From: Paludibacter jiangxiensis
Lineage (GTDB): Bacteria > Bacteroidota > Bacteroidia > Bacteroidales > Paludibacteraceae
Length of the DNA stretch: 36,511 bases
Direction: 5' to 3'
Assembly: GCA_945870155.1 (NCBI GenBank)
Contig: CAMBSB010000035.1
Location: 1-36,511, forward strand
A program made the position numbers and the translations under genes. The notes under the pieces were generated by a model that worked only from the letters and a program-made list of their open reading frames with translations, made no database searches and was not told the origin of the DNA. The number at the start of each line of letters is the position of its first letter. Within the stretch, counting starts at the first letter, position 1. Below, piece by piece: positions 1 through 7,108 of this stretch.

Positions 1-575
1 TCCATGTGACACATGTTTGTATCGTACTGAAAGGTTGCAATTCTGGTTCTACCTTTTTTAATTAAAAAATTCACTGCATCGTAAGCCGATCTATAATTGT
101 CAAGTATTACAACATTTGCACTAACACCTTTAAAATATCTATCAATCAACACAAAAGGTATTCGCTGTTTATTTAATCGCACAATCCGCTGTTTCAAGCC
201 TTCAGTTACTGCCAATATCATACCAGCTACTCTGAAATTTATAAAATTATCAATCATAGCTTCACACTTTTCATCATTTTCATCAGAACCTACTATTAAA
301 ACCTGATATCCGTGCTTGGCAATATTCCTTTCAATTAACTGAGCCAGCTTAATAAAGTAGGGGTGAAGATCTGACACAACTATTCCAATAATATTCGTGG
401 AACCTCTGCGTAAACTACTTGCAAGCATATTGGGTTCGTAGTGAAGAATTTTTTTTGCCTCTTCAATACGTCGCCTTGCATCTTCACTTATCCTGGCTCC
501 TTTGCCATTTAATACAATTGAAACGGTTGTTATTGATAACCCGGTATGTAATGCGATGTCTTTAATTGTTGCCAT
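1..575 (-). CDS. LacI-family transcriptional regulator, C-terminus cut by window edge
   Basis: Translating the minus strand from the ATG at 573-575 gives an open frame to the window edge (191 codons visible). It begins MATIKDIALHTGLSITTVS, the classic LacI/PurR helix-turn-helix, followed by VLNGKGARISEDARRRI and the hinge-like SSLRRGSTNIIGIVVSDL that starts the periplasmic-binding-protein-like sensor domain. The usual family length is about 335-345 residues, so roughly the last 40% lies outside the window. The gene diverges from the glycosidase cluster to its right. LacI regulators in this position commonly sense a sugar or sugar phosphate released by the neighbouring enzymes; that role here is inference. 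The family assignment is secure, the effector unknown. Confidence 0.93.
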   Translation of the reverse strand, partial: MATIKDIALHTGLSITTVSIVLNGKGARISEDARRRIEEAKKILHYEPNMLASSLRRGSTNIIGIVVSDLHPYFIKLAQLIERNIAKHGYQVLIVGSDENDEKCEAMIDNFINFRVAGMILAVTEGLKQRIVRLNKQRIPFVLIDRYFKGVSANVVILDNYRSAYDAVNFLIKKGRTRIATFQYDTNMCHM

Positions 576-600
576 AAGAAATGTTGAGTAAAAAATAATA

Positions 601-630
601 CAAATGTACATTATAAATTTAATTCACCAA
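601..630 (-). promoter_or_regulatory. Bacteroidetes-type promoter of the LacI gene
   Basis: On the minus strand TACATTTG (608-601) matches the Bacteroidetes -7 consensus TAnnTTTG, and a TTG (630-628) lies 19 bases upstream, the expected spacing for the -33 element. The -7 box is 25 bases before the ATG at 575, giving a short leader of about 20 bases. Confidence 0.6.
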
Positions 631-794
631 ACAAATTAAACAATAAAAGACGCTTGACAGTCATAATATATTCATTATTAGAGTATATAGTAAAGTAAAT
701 CAATTTACTTAATAGTTAATTGTAAGCACATGCTATTACCATTAAAATTCATACAATATATTTTTATTCATACATTTTTGTATCTACTCGAAAT

Positions 795-844
795 TTAGTG
801 CAAGGTGCAAGTGTTTCTGTATAGAAACTTGCATCTTGCACTAA
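795..844. repeat. Long imperfect hairpin
   Basis: The arms TTAGTGCAAGGTGCAAGTGT (left) and ACTTGCATCTTGCACTAA (right) pair over about 22 bases with one G-T wobble and a two-base bulge, continuing inward through GTTTCT/AGAAAC around a GTAT loop. It lacks a T-tract on either side, so it is not a standard intrinsic terminator. It could be a small palindromic element or an RNA structure. Confidence 0.6.
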
Positions 845-1194
845 GTTTAAATATTTAGTAATATGATATCTGTGTATGTTAAAATAATTGCGTATCTTAC
901 TATATCTCATCTTACTCCCAACCCTTTTATCGGCGTAGGATTACCGAAAAGAGTCCAATTCGCTAAACTCTATTGCCACGGAGAGTATAAGGGTGTCGCT
1001 GTCGTTAAATGTAATTTCAGGGTTGTTAATGTACTACTGAAAGTTTAGTTCATGTGCGGCTACAGTTGTAGTTTGGGGAAACCGTGATAATAATAAAGCT
1101 TGTCTGTGCAATGAAGGTAATTAATTCACAGCATTACCGTATCTGTAAGCTAATAGAACTATATATAAAATATATTTAATACAAAAACAATTCA

Positions 1195-1270
1195 TATATA
1201 ATCCATATTTAAATAATATGGATTATATATGGATTATATACGAGTTATATATGGGTTATATATGGATTAT
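1195..1270. repeat. Five tandem 11-bp repeats with an inverted copy
   Basis: Five head-to-tail copies of a unit close to ATGGATTATAT start at 1218, 1229, 1240, 1251 and 1262; the third (ACGAGTTATAT) and fourth (ATGGGTTATAT) carry substitutions and the last is incomplete. An inverted copy (ATATAATCCAT, 1196-1206) makes a 13-bp stem with the first copy around a nine-base AT loop. The 11-bp period is close to one helical turn, which would place a bound protein or a bend on one face of the DNA. Confidence 0.8.
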
Positions 1271-1308
1271 CACCGAATATACATCGAATAAAGGGAGTCT
1301 ATGAGTGC

Positions 1309-1356
1309 AAAAAAAACACCTCGCAAAGCAGCAATTATTTTGTTGTAAGCGGGGTG
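1309..1356 (-). terminator. Intrinsic-terminator-like hairpin on the minus strand
   Basis: Read on the minus strand, CACCCCGC (1356-1349) pairs with GCGAGGTG (1324-1317) including one wobble. An inner six-pair stem (1329-1334 with 1340-1345) extends it, and eight consecutive T follow (1316-1309). That is the standard layout of a Rho-independent terminator. No minus-strand gene directly upstream explains it. Confidence 0.5.
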
Positions 1357-1493
1357 CTTAACATTTAATCACTTACACAAAATAATAGATGTCTTTTTCC
1401 TCAACTTTAAAATCCATGACCTGCCGGATTTTGAGTACACAACAGCTTTTTTCACGTCCAGAATACATTCAAAGTACAGCTAAATTATCCGAC

Positions 1494-3974
1494 ATGAATT
1501 GGAATAAAATAACTAAAAAAATATTATCCAAACTCCCCCTACAGGGTTTAGGGGCTCTTTTTCTCTTATTTTCCTCCTTCGATATCTACGTCTCCCCTTC
1601 GGGAAATGACAGGAACAACGGTTCTGCTTCAACTCCAAAAGCCACTGTCTCGTCTGCTTTACGTCAGCTGCGCGAGATGCGTCGACTGAATGCTCCCGGC
1701 ATTGAAAATGGGATCAATATTATTTTAAAAGGCGGAACGTATCATTTTTACGAACCTTTGTATGTTCGTCCCGAAGATAGTGGAACTTCACAGTCGCCTA
1801 CATCGATTTGTGGTGCTGAAGGTGAAAAGGTAATAATTAGTGGAGGTGTGGAAATTATAAATTGGAAAAAATCGGGCAAACTGTTAGTGGCCGATGTTCC
1901 TGATTTCAATGGTCGTCCACTCGACTTTAGGCAGTTGTGGGTAAATGGGAAAAAAGCAGTTCGGGCGCGTGATGTAGCCGATTTTGAAAATATGGAGCGT
2001 ATTATCCGCAATGACAAGGTAAATCAAATACTTTGGGTGCCTGCAAAGGCTGTAAAAGCAATACAAAAAGCTCCATACCCTGAAATGGTATTGCATCAAA
2101 TGTGGGCGGTATCGTTTTTGCGCATAAAATCTATTGATATTCACGGAGATTCTGCTGCTATTCGTTTTCAAACCCCCGAAAGTAAATTGCAATTCGAACG
2201 TCCGTGGCCGCAGCCGATGATTGCTCCTGGTAGAAATTCTGCTTTTTACCTGACAAATGCCTTTGAACTACTCGACCAACCCGGTGAGTGGTTTCACGAT
2301 ATTCGCACTCATAAATTATATTATTATCCGCTTGTGGGTGAAAAAATAAACGAAGCTACAGCTCCAGCCATCGAAACATTGGTAGAAGTAGAAGGAACAA
2401 CCGACCAACCTGTGGAAAACGTTTTATTCAAAAACATACAATTCAGTTATACCAACTGGTTGCGACCTTCGGAAAAAGGACATGTGCCTCTTCAGGCAGG
2501 TATGTATCTGACTGAAGCTTACCGGTTAAATCCTCAGATTGTTCGTGTCGACAATCATAAACTCGATAATCAGGGATGGCTAGGTCGTGGTGCAGCATCG
2601 ATCACAGTTAGTGGAGCTAAGAATATTAATTTTGAAAGTTGTCAATTCGAAAGTCTTGGTTTTAGCGGGTTGGATTATATTACAGGAACTTCAGGAGGAC
2701 TTGTGGAGGGTTGCGTTTTTAAAGATATTGCCGGAAACGGACTGGTTGCAGGTAGTTTTTCGCTGCCATCACTCGAAACGCATTTGCCTTATAATCCGCA
2801 GGACAAACGGGATATTTGCAGCGGATTGACTATTCGGAATAATGTATTCACCAATGTCACGAACGAAGATTGGGGTTGTGTGGCTGTTGCTGCCGGATAT
2901 GTGAAAAATATCAATATTGATCACAACGATATTAGTGATGTTTCATACAGTGGAATAAGTGTGGGTTGGGGTTGGAACCGTAACCTCATTGACATGCAAA
3001 ATAACCGTGTAGTTGCCAATCATATTAATCATTACGCCAAACACATGTACGATGTGGCGGCCATTTATACGCTTGGTGCTCAACCCAAAACGGTAATTAG
3101 TGAAAATTACATTCACGACATTTACTCACCGGGCTATGTTCACGACCCGCATCACTGGTTTTATTTATACAATGATGAAGGTTCATCATTTATAACCGTA
3201 AAAAACAATTGGGTACCTGCCGAAAAGTTCTTGCAAAATGCCAATGGACCAAATAATTTGTGGACAAATAACAATGCCTTTGTACATGATAGCATTATAG
3301 CAAATGCCGGTTTACAGCCCGCTTTTCGACATTTATTGAAAGAAGCAAATACCAAACTCGAGGGAAAACTACAGGAAATTCCACATTTTGCAGCTATCGA
3401 ATTTGTGGCCGAAAATGCAGACACAACACTGATTTTAAGCAGAGCCCGGGCAAACGGAGTAATAAAACCGCAACTTTACAAGTGGAATAATCACACGGTA
3501 TTGTATGCCAAAATGAATCAGGTGGAGAATCTGAAGGGAATTTACAGTAAACTTTTTCCCGGTCTGACAATAAAAGTATATGATAATAGAATGTACCAGT
3601 TTAGCAAATACGAACATTGCAAACAAACTCCCGCCGCCGAATGGGAGCACACGCTACTCACCTGCAATTTGGTGGTTGATGCTAAACTACAACAGGAATA
3701 TATGGATTATCACGTCACTCAGCTTGAAAAATGGCCGGAAATAAGCAAAGGTTTTTGCAATGCCGACTTTCAGCAATTACAGGTTTTTAGAGATGGTCGG
3801 CAGCTGCTACTTGTCATTAGTATTCCAAAAGGCAAAACACTGGCAGAACTAAATCCGAAAACAACCGAAAACAATCCACGTGTAAACGATTGGAATGAAT
3901 TAATGAAAAAATATCAAACCGGAATTGAAGGTACAAAACCGGGTGAAGTGTGGGTGGAATTGACCAAACTGTAG
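1494..3974 (+). CDS. Secreted right-handed beta-helix glycosidase, GH141-like
   Basis: The product (826 residues from the ATG at 1494) is a right-handed parallel beta-helix protein. An upstream in-frame ATG at 1389 would add 35 residues; 1494 is preferred because it places a short basic segment (NKITKK) directly before a hydrophobic core (LGALFLLFSSF), as in a signal peptide. The mature part opens with DIYVSPSGNDRNNG, then LKGGTYHFYEPLYVRP and RQLWVNGKKAVRARD, followed by many Asn-rich helix rungs (NINFESCQFESLG, GLTIRNNVF, NNRVVANHINHY). From family knowledge these fit the GH141 type, which includes an RG-II alpha-L-fucosidase and a xylanase; other beta-helix glycosidases or lyases remain possible. 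Part of the signal region is encoded by a short palindromic repeat (1532-1557). The stop overlaps a hairpin. Confidence 0.75.
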   Translation: MNWNKITKKILSKLPLQGLGALFLLFSSFDIYVSPSGNDRNNGSASTPKATVSSALRQLREMRRLNAPGIENGINIILKGGTYHFYEPLYVRPEDSGTSQSPTSICGAEGEKVIISGGVEIINWKKSGKLLVADVPDFNGRPLDFRQLWVNGKKAVRARDVADFENMERIIRNDKVNQILWVPAKAVKAIQKAPYPEMVLHQMWAVSFLRIKSIDIHGDSAAIRFQTPESKLQFERPWPQPMIAPGRNSAFYLTNAFELLDQPGEWFHDIRTHKLYYYPLVGEKINEATAPAIETLVEVEGTTDQPVENVLFKNIQFSYTNWLRPSEKGHVPLQAGMYLTEAYRLNPQIVRVDNHKLDNQGWLGRGAASITVSGAKNINFESCQFESLGFSGLDYITGTSGGLVEGCVFKDIAGNGLVAGSFSLPSLETHLPYNPQDKRDICSGLTIRNNVFTNVTNEDWGCVAVAAGYVKNINIDHNDISDVSYSGISVGWGWNRNLIDMQNNRVVANHINHYAKHMYDVAAIYTLGAQPKTVISENYIHDIYSPGYVHDPHHWFYLYNDEGSSFITVKNNWVPAEKFLQNANGPNNLWTNNNAFVHDSIIANAGLQPAFRHLLKEANTKLEGKLQEIPHFAAIEFVAENADTTLILSRARANGVIKPQLYKWNNHTVLYAKMNQVENLKGIYSKLFPGLTIKVYDNRMYQFSKYEHCKQTPAAEWEHTLLTCNLVVDAKLQQEYMDYHVTQLEKWPEISKGFCNADFQQLQVFRDGRQLLLVISIPKGKTLAELNPKTTENNPRVNDWNELMKKYQTGIEGTKPGEVWVELTKL
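1532..1557. repeat. GC-rich palindromic repeat inside a signal-peptide coding region
   Basis: ACTCCCCCTACAGGGTTTAG and the following GGGCTC match the palindromic family seen at gene boundaries elsewhere in the window. In frame it encodes LPLQGLGAL, just before and into the hydrophobic core of the leader of the beta-helix glycosidase. Confidence 0.6.
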
Positions 3975-3996
3975 AGACGGAATGCTTTCCGTCTCT
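3973..3996. terminator. Perfect stem-loop overlapping the stop codon of the beta-helix gene
   Basis: AGAGACGGAA pairs perfectly with TTCCGTCTCT around a four-base TGCT loop. The stop codon TAG (3972-3974) overlaps its first bases. There is no strong T-run, so it is either a weak terminator or a mobile palindrome parked at the gene end. Confidence 0.55.
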
Positions 3997-4035
3997 CAAT
4001 ATTGTAAAATTATGCAATTAGCACCGCCGACCATT

Positions 4036-4068
4036 GATTCGAAAATTCGTTCAAATTCGCATAATTCG
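4036..4068 (+). repeat. Short AATTCG repeats
   Basis: Four ATTCG motifs begin at 4037, 4045, 4055 and 4064, spaced 8-10 bases apart in the gap before the oxidoreductase gene. They may be a degenerate intergenic repeat; no function is evident. Confidence 0.4.
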
Positions 4069-4100
4069 CAGTTTTTTTAAAAAAAATAGCAGTTAAAAAA

Positions 4101-5168
4101 ATGAAAATAGGAATATTAGGGCTAGGAGAGGGGCGCAGCACCATTTCGGCAGTTTTAAATAGTAATAAACTGGAACTTGTAAAAATATGCGACCGCAATG
4201 AAGAACTCTGTCTGAAAAGAGCCAAGGAATTTGATTTCCACAGCTACACAACCGATTACAACAATTTGCTGAACGACACTGCAATTGATATTATTGCAAT
4301 TTATACGCCCGACCATCTCCATGCAGAACACATAAAACTGGCTTTGCAGCAAGGGAAACATGTAGTGTGTACCAAACCATTTATCGATAATTTGGCAGAT
4401 GCAAAAGAGCTATTGGAACTCAGCGAAAAATCCGGCAAAAAAGTATTTGTAGGACAAAGTTCACGTTTTTTTGAACCGGCCAAACGCCAACGTGCCGATT
4501 TTGAATCCGGACTCATTGGCAATCTAATAACCATCGAATCGCACTACAATGCCGACCATCGCTGGTTTTTGGGTAAGGGATGGTCACTAGACGATAAGTT
4601 TAAATGGTTGTATGGAGGTTTAAGTCACCCTGTTGATTTTATCCGTTGGTATTTGCCTGATATCAGTGAAGTGATGGGCTATGGAATGATAAGCGAAAAC
4701 GGAATAAAGGCCGGACTGAAAAACGATGATTGTATGCACTTTATTTTCAAAGCAAAGGATGGTCGAATTGCCCGTGTAAGCGGAACATATACCTCTCCAA
4801 CCCAACCATCACAAAGGGAAAGTGAAATGACTTGTATTTTAAGAGGAACTTCCGGGGCTAGTCAGGCCGATTATCATGAACTTAGGTATGCACTTACTTC
4901 AAAAGATGGTGAAGAAAAAATGATTAGCTGGGGTGATAAAGAAGCAAGTTATTATTTCCGCTTCGAAGGTCAAAGTCATCATGCCGGTGAGTATCAGAAT
5001 TATTTGGAATATTTTGCTGAAAGTATTGAAAAGGAATTTACAGCATATCCTGATTTAAAAGAAGGTATAAGAACTGTTGCTTTATTACAAGCTATGGACA
5101 GGTCATTACAAACAGGTATTCCCGTGAAAATCGATGCTATTTTGGCTGAATTTAAGCTTGAAATATAA
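4101..5168 (+). CDS. Gfo/Idh/MocA-family NAD(P)-dependent sugar oxidoreductase
   Basis: This 355-residue protein has the usual family length. The N-terminus MKIGILGLGEGRST is a Rossmann nucleotide-binding motif, slightly altered from GxGxxG. Residues about 88-93 (HVVCTKP) carry the conserved Lys92 of the E/T-K-P motif, and GGLSHPVDFIRWY contains the candidate catalytic His176. No signal peptide is present, so it should act in the cytoplasm. Members oxidise or reduce sugars, inositols and related hydroxy compounds with NAD(P). Between a secreted glycosidase and a sugar transporter it most likely acts on a monosaccharide released by the locus, but its substrate cannot be read from the sequence. 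Confidence 0.88.
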   Translation: MKIGILGLGEGRSTISAVLNSNKLELVKICDRNEELCLKRAKEFDFHSYTTDYNNLLNDTAIDIIAIYTPDHLHAEHIKLALQQGKHVVCTKPFIDNLADAKELLELSEKSGKKVFVGQSSRFFEPAKRQRADFESGLIGNLITIESHYNADHRWFLGKGWSLDDKFKWLYGGLSHPVDFIRWYLPDISEVMGYGMISENGIKAGLKNDDCMHFIFKAKDGRIARVSGTYTSPTQPSQRESEMTCILRGTSGASQADYHELRYALTSKDGEEKMISWGDKEASYYFRFEGQSHHAGEYQNYLEYFAESIEKEFTAYPDLKEGIRTVALLQAMDRSLQTGIPVKIDAILAEFKLEI

Positions 5169-5171
5169 CAA

Positions 5172-5370
5172 TTATTCCTCACTTAAAAATCCGATTCGAT
5201 TTCTTGGCTTTTCCGATTTAGGTTTTTCTAATTCTTTAAATGCAAAAGTAGTTTTCTAACACCTCACCATCTTGATGTTCCAATTTGGAATATCAAAATC
5301 AAACTTTTCTTTTGTAAACTGAAGCATAAAATCTTCTGGAAATCAATCATCACCCGCAAAGCCTTAAATT
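5172..5370 (-). pseudogene. Decayed ORF6N-domain DNA-binding protein
   Basis: The gap contains a broken minus-strand gene. One frame from 5342 downward reads FPEDFMLQFTKEKFDF. A second frame over the next part reads FQIGTSRW, stop, GVRKL. The first frame then resumes with TTFAFKELEKPKSEKPRNRI and GFLSEE to a stop at 5172. Together they follow the ORF6N pattern (RFPEDFMFQLTKEE, then TSSWGGVRKLPYAFTE, and a C-terminal PRxRIGF). At least two frameshifts, stops and a large internal deletion are visible. ORF6N proteins are common on phages and mobile DNA in Bacteroidota, so this marks an old insertion. Confidence 0.75.
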
Positions 5371-5472
5371 TACAAATTTTAAGTTGAAAATTTGTATTTA
5401 CATAACATTTCAAATATTGCTTGTAATTTTTTTAAATACAAATTTAAAAACTGCAATTACCCCTATAAATAC

Positions 5473-5480
5473 TAAATTTG
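5473..5480 (+). promoter_or_regulatory. Candidate -7 box upstream of the MFS gene
   Basis: TAAATTTG matches the TAnnTTTG consensus exactly, about 140 bases before the chosen ATG at 5621. No TTG is found at the preferred spacing, so support is limited in AT-rich DNA. Confidence 0.3.
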
Positions 5481-5620
5481 TTTTCAGGTACAAAAATGAA
5501 ATTTTTCCGTCTTTAAAAAGTATAATTTTTGCTGTTTTAATTTCCAGGTTTTGAATCTTGGTTCTTGATTCTAATATCAAAAAAAAACATGAAACGCACA
5601 ATAAAATATTAAAAATAAAC

Positions 5621-6988
5621 ATGGAACATAAAAAAGGAAGTTTAAAAAGTACGATTGCCGTATCGCTTACAAATTATCTGGATGCAGGCGCGATTGTAGC
5701 CGGCGCAAGCGGATTGACTCTTTGGCAAAATTATCTCGGTCTTACCGAAGGGCATCTCGGTTGGTTGAATGCCATAAGTGCCAACTGCTTTGGTGCGGCT
5801 ATTGGTGCGATTATTGGCGGTTTTCTGGCCGACAAATACGGACGAAAAACGATTTACACTTACAATATGCTTGTGTATATGTTGGGGATTGCCATTATTA
5901 TGTTCACGGTCAATTTCCCTATGCTGTTGACCGGATTTCTGATAACAGGTATTTCGGTAGGAGTGGGCGTTCCTGCCTCGTGGACTTATATATCCGAAAA
6001 TTCAGAAGTGGGTAATCGTGGACGAAATATGGGTATTTCTCAGTTTGCCTGGGGAGTGGGTCCGATGATTATTTTATTGTTGGGAATGTTGTTTGCTCCT
6101 GGTAAAGCCGATGCTTCAGCCGGTGTTTTATTCAGTTACGTGCAAAAAATTGCGGCATTCTTTTTAGGAAACGATGCAAGTGTTGAAGCAGTCAATGTAT
6201 TCAGCAGCCGTATCATTTTCGGCTCGCTGTTTATTGTAGCGTTTATAGCTTGGACTTTGCAACGAAAACTCAGTGAATCAAAAGATTGGGAGGAAGCTAA
6301 GTTAATGCAAAGCAAAGAAAAACAACCGGGTATTTTCGCATCGTTCGGAACTCTCTTTACCAATAAAACAAATATTCGCACCATGCTTTTTTTGGCATCT
6401 ATTTACATTACATGGAACATGGTTGCTTCCGTGATGGGTTTCTTTCAACAGCATATTTATGAAACCGCAGGCGGTTTATCCAACGGACAAGCGAATATGG
6501 TAACAGCTATTCAATGGATTGTGATTATTGCGGTAACATATTTCGGCTTTGCTATGTTAGTGGATAAAGTAAATCAGCGTTGGCTGTATTTTACCGGAAC
6601 TTTTATAGGTATTGCAGCCTGGTTTATCCTCATTTTTGTTGGAATAAAAAATTATTCCGCTTTATGGACTTTCACCATTCTGTGGGGAATCCATGCAGGC
6701 ATCAGTGTTCAGGCATTTTACGCGCTTTGGGCATCGGAACTCTTTCCTGCCAGATATCGCGCAGCGGCACAAGGTGTTATGTTCTTTGCCGTGAGAGGTA
6801 TAGCGGCAATATGGGGATTGGTATTCGTTAATATTTATGGTAAAAACGGCGAAGGATTTAATACAGCGGCCTACATTATGATTGGATTGCTCTTTATCGC
6901 ATTGATAATTGGAACTATCTGGACGCCTAATACCCGCGGCAAATCATTGCAACAAATAACAAAAGAAAGATACGGAGATGAAATATAA
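5621..6988 (+). CDS. Major facilitator superfamily sugar transporter
   Basis: The ATG at 5621 (MEHKKGSLKSTIAVSLTNYL) gives 455 residues; an in-frame ATG at 5558 would add 21 unlikely polar residues. About twelve hydrophobic segments are visible. The loop after TM2 carries GGFLADKYGRKTIY, the MFS signature GxLaDrxGRk, and the sixth-loop region contains QRKLSESKDWEEAK. The late motif ALWASELFPARYRAAAQGV resembles the PESPR-like region of sugar porters. It should import a sugar or small oligosaccharide across the inner membrane, driven by an ion gradient. It is followed, after a pair of palindromic repeats, by a rhamnosidase without signal peptide, so a rhamnosylated oligosaccharide or rhamnose is a reasonable guess. 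Confidence 0.88.
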   Translation: MEHKKGSLKSTIAVSLTNYLDAGAIVAGASGLTLWQNYLGLTEGHLGWLNAISANCFGAAIGAIIGGFLADKYGRKTIYTYNMLVYMLGIAIIMFTVNFPMLLTGFLITGISVGVGVPASWTYISENSEVGNRGRNMGISQFAWGVGPMIILLLGMLFAPGKADASAGVLFSYVQKIAAFFLGNDASVEAVNVFSSRIIFGSLFIVAFIAWTLQRKLSESKDWEEAKLMQSKEKQPGIFASFGTLFTNKTNIRTMLFLASIYITWNMVASVMGFFQQHIYETAGGLSNGQANMVTAIQWIVIIAVTYFGFAMLVDKVNQRWLYFTGTFIGIAAWFILIFVGIKNYSALWTFTILWGIHAGISVQAFYALWASELFPARYRAAAQGVMFFAVRGIAAIWGLVFVNIYGKNGEGFNTAAYIMIGLLFIALIIGTIWTPNTRGKSLQQITKERYGDEI

Positions 6989-6991
6989 ATA

Positions 6992-7030
6992 CCCCAGCTC
7001 CCTAACCCCCAAAAGGGGGAATTTTGGAGC
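6992..7030. repeat. Palindromic intergenic repeat, left member of an inverted pair
   Basis: A CCCCC-AAAA-GGGGG stem (7006-7019) sits within CTCCCTAACCCCCAAAAGGG, with outer GCTCC/GGAGC arms (6997-7001 and 7026-7030). It belongs to the same family as 7069-7096, which is in the opposite orientation. Confidence 0.8.
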
Positions 7031-7068
7031 ATCTCGAAAAATTATTATAAATAAATAATGACCAGCTC

Positions 7069-7096
7069 AGTTCCCCCTTTAGGGGGTTAGGGGGCA
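7069..7096. repeat. Palindromic intergenic repeat, right member of an inverted pair
   Basis: CCCCC-TTTA-GGGGG (7073-7086) followed by TTAGGGGGC is the reverse complement of the CCCTAACCCC core found at 6992-7030. The two copies frame 38 bases just before the rhamnosidase ATG. Confidence 0.8.
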
Positions 7097-7108
7097 GATT
7101 TTATACAT

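Larger units (their letters stand above)
631..1493. other. Long non-coding stretch between the LacI gene and the beta-helix glycosidase
   Basis: No convincing gene is seen. The 61-codon open frame at 863-1048 (+) has no recognisable domain. On the minus strand at about 950-1040 there is a readable but interrupted stretch including NNPEITFNDSDTLILSVAI, possibly a decayed gene, which I cannot identify. The region holds a hairpin (795-844), an AT-rich inverted repeat and tandem array (1195-1270), and a terminator-like hairpin (1309-1356), each listed separately. A 15-codon frame (1301-1348) beginning MSAKKTPRKA follows an AAGGGAG tract, but it lies inside the terminator hairpin and is probably not a gene. 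Confidence 0.6.

Noticed and set aside
863-1048. 61-codon plus-strand frame in the left gap
   Set aside because: No recognisable domain and no promoter; composition is like the surrounding non-coding DNA.
1218-1270. Tandem 11-bp repeats as a CRISPR array
   Set aside because: Units are contiguous with no spacers and no cas genes are nearby.
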